Shown here in pieces: positions 56,189 through 63,669 of a stretch of 64,000 nt of DNA (positions are counted from its first letter, which is position 1; every line of letters starts with the position of its first letter). Under the pieces are notes generated by a model. It was not told where the DNA came from and did not search any database. It worked only from the letters and a program-made list of their open reading frames with translations. The stretch is from CBFHWY01 sp965659675. Its GTDB lineage: Bacteria; Bacteroidota; Bacteroidia; Flavobacteriales_G; Salibacteraceae. The position numbers and the translations under genes are program-made. The stretch covers positions 78,335 to 142,334 of the forward strand of contig CBFHWY010000001.1 in assembly GCA_965659675.1 (NCBI GenBank), in the 5' to 3' direction.

Positions 56189-56775
56189 CGGTAGAGCTCC
56201 ATATAACGAGCGAAGTACTTACCCAGAATATCAAATTCCAGATTGATGCTATCGCCAGCTTTGAGCGCCTTAAAATTGGTATGCTCGTAGGTATAAGGGA
56301 TGATCGCTACTGAGAATCCATCACTACTGGAATCCACCACAGTAAGACTTACGCCATTTATGCATATGGATCCCTTGGGAACCGTGATATGCTCTTTTGA
56401 GGGCTCATGTTTAAAGTAATATCTCCAACTACCCTCATCTTCGATCACTTTTTCTACTTCTCCAAGTGTGTCAACATGACCCTGAACAATGTGCCCATCA
56501 AGACGACCATTTATGATCATACTTCTCTCAAGGTTAACAAGGTGACCAACATCCCATGTGCCTAGATTGGTACGAATAAGTGTCTCGTTTATGGCCGTGA
56601 CGCGATGCTTATCGCCATCCAGTTCCACCACAGTTAAACAGGCACCATCATGCATGATACTCTGGTCGATCTTTAGCTCTTTACTAATTGGACTTTCTAC
56701 GGTAAAATGGGTGTTTTTCCCATCCCTTTCTACCTCTAGCACTTTGCCTGTGGCTTCAACTATTCCTGTAAACAC
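56185..56775 (-). CDS. ribE: Riboflavin synthase alpha chain
   Basis: 196 residues, GTG start. It dismutates two 6,7-dimethyl-8-ribityllumazine molecules to riboflavin. The duplicated lumazine-binding domains are visible: [12 protein letters not shown] starts the first, with [13 protein letters not shown]; the second begins [19 protein letters not shown] and includes [17 protein letters not shown]. The [25 protein letters not shown] end is standard. The start follows the giant gene 42 stop by one base on the minus strand (56777), so it may be transcribed with that gene. It overlaps the carboxylase gene tail to tail. Confidence 0.95.
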   Translation of the reverse strand: MFTGIVEATGKVLEVERDGKNTHFTVESPISKELKIDQSIMHDGACLTVVELDGDKHRVTAINETLIRTNLGTWDVGHLVNLERSMIINGRLDGHIVQGHVDTLGEVEKVIEDEGSWRYYFKHEPSKEHITVPKGSICINGVSLTVVDSSSDGFSVAIIPYTYEHTNFKALKAGDSINLEFDILGKYFARYMELYR

Positions 56776-56776
56776 T

Positions 56777-59461
56777 TTATTCGCTTGGGGCTCCCTGGCC
56801 GTTTTGATTCATTATTGTGACATTCCCTGTGATCGTGCGCGGTGCGATCCCATTCAAACGGATCTCATTCACCACGCAGTGATAAAAGTAAACACCACTG
56901 CTGAGTTGCCTTCCAGTTTGTTGGTTTACTCCATTCCACCGTATGTCTGGATCTGTGGTTTCAAAAACAAGGTTACCCCAGCGGTTAAACACTTTCAGGT
57001 CAATACTCTCTACGTAGCGATAAGGGAAAGGTCGCATCAAATCGTTTACACCATCTCCTCCCGGTGTGATCACATTGGGCAAACGATAATCTGGACAATT
57101 ATCCACACATAATCTTCTGCTATACCCACTTTCATTGAGAAAGGAATCAACCGAAGTGATGGCATAACAGCCAGCAACAGACTCCAGGTTTTCAAACCGG
57201 ATCATGGTATCGGTTGGATTTGTGTTCTCAGCGATCAATTGGTAGTCGCCACCCAGAACAGGGGTATAATAGATATTGTACGCGATCACGTCATCGGCAC
57301 ATGAACGATTAGGGTTCTCCCAGGTCAATTCATTGTAATTTAAGATGCAGTCACTATCAATCAGAGGATTTGGAGGGGGACAAGGGGTGATCGTGTCCTC
57401 AGGAGTGCCAGCTGCGATCTGACTGTTGTTCAAAATCGGATCAATGAAACCAGTGGTGCTGTATGAGCCAACACTTCGCACAAAATATCGATACTCGATC
57501 CCATTGGTCAAACCTGAGTCAAAATATCCTGTGGAATCAACAGTGTCGATAGGCATAAAGATTCCCATCATTTCTCTGAATACAATGAATGAATCATTGG
57601 TCCAAGGGACATCAACATCCCAGCTCAGGAAAAGCCCATTATCTGTTGGCCCTGTTGTCAAATAAATGCTTGCTGCCTTTGAGGTATGACCGACTTTGGT
57701 GCCATTACTGAACAGCTCTATACGATAGTAATATTGCTGATCCTGAGTGTTTAGGTTGTTGTCTACAAACACGGTATCGCCCTGGCTAATTCTGCTGAAA
57801 AGCGGTGTTTCGCCAACAACTGCGAAGTTGCCATTTCGTGAATTTGAACGAAGTATCTTGTACTGATAAGGCCCTGGATATTGCACAGAGGTATCCAGTT
57901 CGGTCGGTTTAGCCCAGGTGATGGTGTCACTTCCGTTTGAAGGGTCTGTTTCATTAACGCTTACCCTTGTGATCACGGGAACATCCTTGTCTAATTCAGC
58001 GCACACCTCAAGAGAACTATATCCTTCTACTTCATCGGCATATACTGCAACTATGCGGTAACAATAAACCTGGCCGTGAATCAAGCCATTCCCTTCGTCG
58101 TCATCCAGATAACGGGTCACGCCAGGACTGACATTGGCAATTCTGGTAAAGCCATAGGAAGCTGGAATTCCTATTTCACAATCTCCTGGGATGAAATTAC
58201 TGCTATCGATCTTTCGGTAAATATTGTACGAGCTCACGTTTGCACAAGTCCCGATATCCCAGGAAAGCTCGATACTATTCTTAAAGTTATTCGCACTCGG
58301 GTTGATAGGTGCTGGGCCAACAACCCGGATATTCATCGTGGTGAAATTAACGAGTGGATTAAAATTATCATCTTCTACCTTAAAGTGCATTTTGTAAGGT
58401 GCTTTGCGAATATGATCGCAAGTGGTTTGCCACCTAAAATTACCTTTTACAGTGTCGAAAGAAATAAAGGGTTGATCAAAAATGGCAGGATCTTGAGCTA
58501 AGTCGAGCGGAAGCCCAACCGCTGTGAGTGTTACTTGTTCTCCAGTGCTATCATATGCGACGATCTCCTGATTCAGACTATCGCCAGCATTCACGCACAG
58601 ATCAGGTAGATCAAGGAACTGCGGGGGAGTATTGACACATGCACTAATTTCAATTTGCATATCTCTCAACACCTGACCAACCCTAAAATAGCGTCCTGTT
58701 GTTTCGTCAAGTCGCCATTCAGTTACTAGTATGCATAAATTATATATCCCCTGCAGAACCGGGTTTTCCCATGCAACAAGACCCGTATTTGGATCGATGT
58801 TTAGTTCTCCCGTTTTATTGACCGTATTGCCGTTGCGTGTGTAATTCGGAAAAATGTATCCTGTGGCTACCTGACCATTTGAGCCCAAACATTTCGTGAG
58901 CTCAAAACTCAAACTGTCTCCATCCGGATCGATCGCACCCGGGTTGTGATAATAAGGCTGGGCAATACAGCCATTATCCAGCGGTGGGAATTGTAGAACC
59001 GCAGAATTATTATACCCAACAACAGGTGAGATCACTAGCTCTGTTTTAAGATAGAATGGCTCATTGACAGATTGAGCCATGTTTTGAATGCCTTCAACCC
59101 TATTGGGGTCTTCCATGGTGATCTGATATGTGCCTGGTCCGCGATAAGTGTGAGTTGAAACGTAAATATTCTTTTTGAGCAGACCATTTACCAATACTTC
59201 TCCCTGACAATCACAATTGATGTTTTGGTCGCAAGGAACCGCATCATTAGAACGATTCACAGTATCCACATCTCCATCTCCATACCTCACTTCCAGTTCA
59301 CATCGGTCGGCAGCCACCTTACTTGGATCTGTATATGTGACCACAGTGATCTCAAAACTCAAACCTCCGAGGTGACGATAGGTAATTTCACCCGCCCGGT
59401 TGTGGGTTGCAAAAGCCTGCGAGGCCCATAGGATCAATATGAAAAGGATAAATTTCCTCAT
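56777..59461 (-). CDS. T9SS type B surface protein with fibronectin III-like domains
   Basis: 894 residues from ATG 59461 (a TTG four codons upstream is less likely). Signal peptide MRKFILFILILWASQAFA. The N-terminal approximately 380 residues are a diverged version of the region shared by the three giant genes: THNRAGEITYRHLGGLSFEI, HNPGAIDPDGDSLSFEL and LRDMQIEISACVNTPP line up with their SHxAGxxITY, DPDGDSLTYQF and MRDIQF..TCANTPP. In place of SprB repeats it has about four fibronectin III-like domains (SIELSWDIGTCANVSSYNIY, YKILRSNSRNGNF, LFLSWDVDVPWTNDSFIVFR). The end is a type B sorting domain (YRLPNVITPGGDGVNDL, VFNRWGNLVFET, IRWNGVNQQTG, SSGVYFYHC). Surface localisation through T9SS is expected. 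Confidence 0.9.
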   Translation of the reverse strand: MRKFILFILILWASQAFATHNRAGEITYRHLGGLSFEITVVTYTDPSKVAADRCELEVRYGDGDVDTVNRSNDAVPCDQNINCDCQGEVLVNGLLKKNIYVSTHTYRGPGTYQITMEDPNRVEGIQNMAQSVNEPFYLKTELVISPVVGYNNSAVLQFPPLDNGCIAQPYYHNPGAIDPDGDSLSFELTKCLGSNGQVATGYIFPNYTRNGNTVNKTGELNIDPNTGLVAWENPVLQGIYNLCILVTEWRLDETTGRYFRVGQVLRDMQIEISACVNTPPQFLDLPDLCVNAGDSLNQEIVAYDSTGEQVTLTAVGLPLDLAQDPAIFDQPFISFDTVKGNFRWQTTCDHIRKAPYKMHFKVEDDNFNPLVNFTTMNIRVVGPAPINPSANNFKNSIELSWDIGTCANVSSYNIYRKIDSSNFIPGDCEIGIPASYGFTRIANVSPGVTRYLDDDEGNGLIHGQVYCYRIVAVYADEVEGYSSLEVCAELDKDVPVITRVSVNETDPSNGSDTITWAKPTELDTSVQYPGPYQYKILRSNSRNGNFAVVGETPLFSRISQGDTVFVDNNLNTQDQQYYYRIELFSNGTKVGHTSKAASIYLTTGPTDNGLFLSWDVDVPWTNDSFIVFREMMGIFMPIDTVDSTGYFDSGLTNGIEYRYFVRSVGSYSTTGFIDPILNNSQIAAGTPEDTITPCPPPNPLIDSDCILNYNELTWENPNRSCADDVIAYNIYYTPVLGGDYQLIAENTNPTDTMIRFENLESVAGCYAITSVDSFLNESGYSRRLCVDNCPDYRLPNVITPGGDGVNDLMRPFPYRYVESIDLKVFNRWGNLVFETTDPDIRWNGVNQQTGRQLSSGVYFYHCVVNEIRLNGIAPRTITGNVTIMNQNGQGAPSE

Positions 59462-59589
59462 TAAGAAGTGCAACTAGTAAAGATATTGAAAAAACGATAT
59501 CCCTTTCATAACGTTCGCTGAGAGGGGCTAAACTTCTTGAATGGTCTAAAAAGCTTAACATTCAGGGCTTTTTTGAGCCTTGAATTGCT

Positions 59590-59597
59590 TAAGTTTG
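59590..59597 (+). promoter_or_regulatory. -7 box TAAGTTTG for the sigma-54-type regulator gene
   Basis: Exact TAnnTTTG, 15 bases before ATG 59613. A TTG at 59573-59575 lies 14 bases upstream. The box overlaps the left arm of an inverted repeat. Confidence 0.45.
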
Positions 59598-59612
59598 GGA
59601 AATTGTCCCAAA
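59594..59612 (+). repeat. Inverted repeat abutting the regulator start codon
   Basis: TTTGGGA (59594-59600) and TCCCAAA (59606-59612) are perfect reverse complements with spacer AATTG. The repeat spans the end of the -7 box to the base before ATG 59613, so it could be an operator or a hairpin at the mRNA 5' end. Confidence 0.5.
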
Positions 59613-60953
59613 ATGGGAAAAATGAAAATATTTGTTGTTGAGGATGATGAATTCTATGGGCGCATGCTGAAGCATCAGATCGAACTCGATCGCGATTGCC
59701 AGGTTGAACTCTTTACAGAGGGAAATTCGGCGGTTCAATCATTAAGAAAGCACCCCGACCTGATCACGCTTGATTACTCATTGCCTGATGCGAGCTGTGA
59801 GAGTCTGATCACGCAGATCAAAGAGCAGCTTCCCGATACACCGATCATTGTGGTTTCAGCACAAGAGAACATCTCAACGGCCATCGAACTCCTTAGGAAG
59901 GGAGCCTATGACTACATCGAAAAGAATGATGAGACCAAAGAACGCATCTGGGGGATCTTACGCAACCTAAAAGAGCGTAGCGAGCTTAAGTCAGAATTGG
60001 AGCAATTAAAGAACAAGGTTGCTTCTCAATATGATTTTTCAAAGACCATAAAGGGAAGCAGCGCGAGTATCCAACGAATTTTTGAGTTGATGAAAAAGGC
60101 GGCCGACAGTAATATCACTGTATCCCTAACTGGAGAAACAGGCACAGGAAAGGAGCTGGTGGCAAAAGCTATTCACTACAATTCAGGCCGGGCAAACAAA
60201 GCATTTGTTGCGGTGAACATCTCAGCTTTACCCGAATCTCTGATCGAGTCTGAACTCTTTGGTTTTGAGAAGGGATCCTTTACCGGGGCTGAGCAACAGA
60301 GAAAGGGGAAGTTTGAAGAGGCCAATGGTGGCACCATCTTCCTGGATGAGATCGCTGAAATGCCCATGCACATCCAAACCAAGCTTCTGAGAGTGATCCA
60401 GGAAAAGGAAGTAGAGAGAATTGGAAGCAATCAAACCATCAAATTAGATGTGCGAGTGATCGTTGCAACACACAAGGATCTTGCAGAATCGGTCAGGAAG
60501 GCTGAGTTCAGAGAAGACTTGTATTACCGACTGCTTGGTTTGCCGATCAATTTACCCCCTCTGCGCGAAAGAGGTAATGATATCCTGATTCTCGCCAAGC
60601 ATTTTTTGAAAGAGTATGCCTTGTCGAATAAAAGTCCTGAACTTTCGCTTTCTGAGGCAGCAAGAGAAAAAATACAGCAATACCCATATCCAGGAAATAT
60701 TAGAGAATTAAAAGCAGTAGTTGAACTTGCAGCGGTGCTCTCAGATGGTCATCAAATAGAAGAAGAACACATCTCTTTCAATGCAAGCCGACCAATTCGA
60801 ACTATTTTTGATCAGGGAAAGAGCCTGAAAGAACTGAACAGAATGATCATCCAACAATACCTTGATCAACACGATAACAACGTGCTAAAGGTGGCAGAGA
60901 TACTGGACATTGGAAAGTCGACGATCTACCGTATGTTAAAAGAAAAGAAATGA
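59613..60953 (+). CDS. NtrC-family sigma-54-dependent response regulator
   Basis: 446 residues from ATG 59613; ATG 59622 is equally possible. The receiver domain has the acidic pair in VVEDDEFYG, phospho-acceptor Asp54 (LITLDYSLPD) and the Lys region YDYIEKNDE. A short coiled linker follows. The AAA+ domain has Walker A GETGTGKE (174-181), GSFTGA (221-226, GAFTGA variant with Ser, the sigma-54 contact loop) and Walker B FLDEIAEMP. The C-terminus is a Fis-type helix-turn-helix (VLKVAEILDIGKSTIYRML). It activates sigma-54 promoters; rpoN is not in the window. It overlaps the Hpt gene by four bases. Confidence 0.95.
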   Translation: MGKMKIFVVEDDEFYGRMLKHQIELDRDCQVELFTEGNSAVQSLRKHPDLITLDYSLPDASCESLITQIKEQLPDTPIIVVSAQENISTAIELLRKGAYDYIEKNDETKERIWGILRNLKERSELKSELEQLKNKVASQYDFSKTIKGSSASIQRIFELMKKAADSNITVSLTGETGTGKELVAKAIHYNSGRANKAFVAVNISALPESLIESELFGFEKGSFTGAEQQRKGKFEEANGGTIFLDEIAEMPMHIQTKLLRVIQEKEVERIGSNQTIKLDVRVIVATHKDLAESVRKAEFREDLYYRLLGLPINLPPLRERGNDILILAKHFLKEYALSNKSPELSLSEAAREKIQQYPYPGNIRELKAVVELAAVLSDGHQIEEEHISFNASRPIRTIFDQGKSLKELNRMIIQQYLDQHDNNVLKVAEILDIGKSTIYRMLKEKK

Positions 60954-61291
60954 GCGAAAAACCTTACAAACTTGACCGACTAGAGGATATTTCCGGAGGT
61001 GACAATGCATTCATCAAGGAGATGATCGATATTTTTCTAGGTGATGTTGATTCCAACATCAAAAACTTTGAGCAGTACTACAAAGAGGAAAAGCTCGATG
61101 ATATAGCTAAACTAGCTCACAAGATAAAACCGACCGTGGATCTGCTTGGGATCGAAAAGATCCATCAGGAAATTAGGGACCTGCGTACAGAAGCTGAAAA
61201 AGGCGATGCGAATGACCAGGTATTTGACCTCATCCAAAAAGTAAAGGTCGCCATGATGGAGGCTGCAGAAGCGCTCAGGAAGGACTTTTAA
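60950..61291 (+). CDS. Hpt (histidine phosphotransfer) domain protein
   Basis: 113 residues, a lone four-helix Hpt domain. The phospho-accepting histidine is His57 in IAKLAHKIKPTVDLLG, the usual AHxLK-type motif with Ile in place of Leu. There is no kinase domain. It starts inside the stop of the sigma-54-type regulator gene (ATGA), so the two are a coupled phosphorelay pair whose histidine kinase must be encoded elsewhere. Its last 17 bases overlap the convergent flippase-like gene. Confidence 0.9.
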   Translation: MSEKPYKLDRLEDISGGDNAFIKEMIDIFLGDVDSNIKNFEQYYKEEKLDDIAKLAHKIKPTVDLLGIEKIHQEIRDLRTEAEKGDANDQVFDLIQKVKVAMMEAAEALRKDF

Positions 61292-62354
61292 AGCTGATGA
61301 GTTTTCTCCCTAAATAGACTCTCCTGATCCATCGGGGAAGGATAATAGCTCCAAGAAATAAGTAGGGATAATAGGTAAATATTCTCCATAATAAAGCCTG
61401 AGTACCAGCCATTCCTTCAGGAATATAGTCGGAAAGAAATCCCTGAAAGGCGATCTCGGCAATGCCGGCTCCACCTGGGGTAGGACTGATCAGCATGATG
61501 ACCCACATCACCAACTGCCGTGCATAAACCATCATGTGCTCGTTAAAGCTGATCGATGCGATGGCCATGATCAAACAATTCACAACCCAGAATCTGGCGG
61601 TCCAACTGAAGAATGTCGCCCCAAAGGCTCTGGCCCAAAAACCTATTTTTTTGCCTTTGAGCTCCTTGCTGGTAATGATGAGGTCATTGCCAGTTTCAAC
61701 CGCTGACCTTCGCCACTTTTTCAGAAAGGGAGCTGAAAAAACCCAAACCATCAATCGTTTTGTGGCCATTGGAAAGAAAAAGATAGACAGCAGGATCATG
61801 GTCGTTAGCATGAGAATGAAACCATAGCCAATATAAAAGACCACCTGCGGACCATATTTACTGCCCATGTATTCCTGTGCTTCAGCGGGAAATAGGAATT
61901 CTGTATTCACGGTCATGAGAACCAGCGGTACCATCAGGATATAAAAAAGCTCATCTAAAAAAGCAGTAACCATCACAACAGCCGTACTCCTGCCTAGCTT
62001 GATTCCCTCTTTGTTCACAATGAAGATCGCAACGCCAGAACCCCCAACCACAGAAGGAGAAATGGCGGAAGCAAACTCCCAAAGCATGATGGTATCAAAT
62101 GCATTTCGCCATTTGATCTTGTAGTCGGTCAATACTCTGATCCTGTACATGTAACCAGCGTCTCGCGTAGCCACCATGACCAGTGCCAGAAAAAGCCAGA
62201 AAATGGTATGCCAACCCCAACTGAGCTGAGACATTTGCTGAGCATCAAACTCTTTCCACAAAATGTAAGCAGCAACTGACAGTCCCAGACCTATTGGAAT
62301 GAAGATACGAGTGGGACTCAATAACTGCCTGATTGGGCTTTTCTTCTTTCCCAT
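61275..62354 (-). CDS. LPG-synthase-type transmembrane (flippase-like) protein
   Basis: 359 residues with about eight transmembrane helices and no C-terminal aminoacyl-transferase domain. Family signatures: SWGWHTIFWLFLALVMVATR, WEFASAISPSVVGGSGVAIF, KEGIKLGRSTAVVMVTAFLD and MLISPTPGGAGIAEIAFQGF (the SPTPGGxGxxE motif). These UPF0104 proteins are thought to move lipids, or to be related to glycosyl-lipid export, in the inner membrane. The exact cargo is unknown. It is convergent with the Hpt gene. Confidence 0.88.
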   Translation of the reverse strand: MGKKKSPIRQLLSPTRIFIPIGLGLSVAAYILWKEFDAQQMSQLSWGWHTIFWLFLALVMVATRDAGYMYRIRVLTDYKIKWRNAFDTIMLWEFASAISPSVVGGSGVAIFIVNKEGIKLGRSTAVVMVTAFLDELFYILMVPLVLMTVNTEFLFPAEAQEYMGSKYGPQVVFYIGYGFILMLTTMILLSIFFFPMATKRLMVWVFSAPFLKKWRRSAVETGNDLIITSKELKGKKIGFWARAFGATFFSWTARFWVVNCLIMAIASISFNEHMMVYARQLVMWVIMLISPTPGGAGIAEIAFQGFLSDYIPEGMAGTQALLWRIFTYYPYLFLGAIILPRWIRRVYLGRKLISFKSPS

Positions 62355-62368
62355 GGACTATTTCCTGC

Positions 62369-62376
62369 TAATTTTG
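62369..62376 (+). promoter_or_regulatory. -7 box TAATTTTG for the ArsC/Spx-like gene
   Basis: Exact TAnnTTTG, 17 bases before ATG 62394, in a 39-base divergent gap. Confidence 0.4.
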
Positions 62377-62393
62377 CTTTTCCAAATTCTGAA

Positions 62394-62747
62394 ATGAACA
62401 AGATCTATCATCTCGCTACATGCTCAACCTGCAAGCGAATCTTAAAGGGAATAGAAAACCTTGACCGCTTCGTTTTACAGGACGTCAAAACTACCAAAAT
62501 TTCTGCTGGACAATTGGAGGAACTCAAGTCGATGGCTGGCTCATATGAGGCCTTATTTTCTCGCCGCTCCAGACAATATGTAGCCAGGGGCTTAAAGGAC
62601 AAAGCGCTGTCGGAAACCGATTACAAAGCACTGATTTTTGAAGAATATACCTTTCTAAAACGGCCTGTGATCGTTTATGAGAAGGAGATCTTCATAGGTT
62701 CTTCAAAAGCTAGCGTTGAAGCACTTTACAGTAAGGTAAATTCTTGA
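62394..62747 (+). CDS. ArsC/Spx-family thioredoxin-fold protein
   Basis: 117 residues. The N-terminal YHLATCSTCKRIL carries a CxxC (Cys10, Cys13) as in Spx and ArsC-like YffB proteins. SRRSRQYVARGLKDK and FLKRPVIVYEKEIFIG match the conserved RS...Y and KRP(V/I) segments. It may be an arsenate reductase or a redox-sensing relative; no other arsenic gene is near, which favours a general redox role. The DMT transporter gene starts four bases on. Confidence 0.88.
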   Translation: MNKIYHLATCSTCKRILKGIENLDRFVLQDVKTTKISAGQLEELKSMAGSYEALFSRRSRQYVARGLKDKALSETDYKALIFEEYTFLKRPVIVYEKEIFIGSSKASVEALYSKVNS

Positions 62748-62750
62748 TCC

Positions 62751-63650
62751 TTGAATCGTTCCCTCCTCTTTGCGCATCTTGCCCTTTTTGCAGTAAGCGT
62801 GATCTATGGGCTCAACTACGTTTTGGCTAAGGATGTCATGCCGGATTACATTGCTCCGAGTGGCTTCATTTTACTGCGGGTAGCTGGAGCTGTTTTGCTT
62901 TTTTGGATCGTGGCTCCTTTTGCCGCAAGAGAAAAGGTTCGCAAGCAGGATTTACTCAGACTCGCCATTTGCGGTTTGTTTGGGGTGGCAATGAACCAAC
63001 TGCTTTTCTTTAATGGACTGAACATCACAAGCCCGATCAATGCGGCGATCATGATGACCACAAATCCAATTCTCGTTCTGATCGCGGCAGCGATCATCCT
63101 TAAACAGCGCATCACCGTATCTAAAGTTGTTGGAATTCTTCTTGGACTCGCAGGAGCTTTGGGTTTGATCGCTTTCGGAAAGAGTTTTGGATTTGGAAGT
63201 GATACCCTGGCTGGTGACCTACTGGTCTTTCTGAATGCGATGAGCTACGGGGTTTATCTGGTGCTGGTAAAGCCTTTGATGAAAAAGTATGCTCCCATAA
63301 CGGTGATCAAGTGGGTATTTCTATTCGGGCTGATCATTGTGATCCCTTTTGGTGGAGAGCAGTTCAGTCAGATCGAATGGTCGGGTTTCCCTTCATTCAT
63401 ATGGTGGGAAACGGCCTTTGTGGTGATAGGAACAACCTTCTTTGCCTACCTATTAAATATATATGCACTCAAGCGAGTGGAGCCAAGCGTGGTTAGCATC
63501 TACATATACTCTCAACCCCTACTCGCGGCAATCGTTGCCATTGCTTTGGATAAGGATCAGCTCGACATGAACAAGATCCTTTCTGCTGTTTTGATCTTTA
63601 CAGGAGTTTATTTAGTGAGCAAACCAGGTGGCAATAGGCAGCGCACTTAG
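62751..63650 (+). CDS. EamA/DMT-family transporter
   Basis: 299 residues, TTG start (no ATG at a sensible place before the first helix). Ten helices in two EamA repeats: FAVSVIYGLNYVLAKDVMP, LLFFNGLNITSPINAAIMMT with the conserved Pro, VSKVVGILLGLAGALGLIAF, and in the second half LNAMSYGVYLVLVKPLMKKY, RVEPSVVSIYIYSQPLLAAI and LSAVLIFTGVYLVSK. Substrate unknown. It follows the ArsC/Spx-like gene within four bases and is likely on its transcript. It is not closely alike to the other DMT protein of the window at 17626-18552. Confidence 0.9.
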   Translation: MNRSLLFAHLALFAVSVIYGLNYVLAKDVMPDYIAPSGFILLRVAGAVLLFWIVAPFAAREKVRKQDLLRLAICGLFGVAMNQLLFFNGLNITSPINAAIMMTTNPILVLIAAAIILKQRITVSKVVGILLGLAGALGLIAFGKSFGFGSDTLAGDLLVFLNAMSYGVYLVLVKPLMKKYAPITVIKWVFLFGLIIVIPFGGEQFSQIEWSGFPSFIWWETAFVVIGTTFFAYLLNIYALKRVEPSVVSIYIYSQPLLAAIVAIALDKDQLDMNKILSAVLIFTGVYLVSKPGGNRQRT

Positions 63651-63657
63651 CTTTATT

Positions 63658-63665
63658 TACTTTTG
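63658..63665 (+). promoter_or_regulatory. -7 box TACTTTTG for yicC
   Basis: Exact TAnnTTTG, four bases (CCCC) before ATG 63670. Confidence 0.45.
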
Positions 63666-63669
63666 CCCC

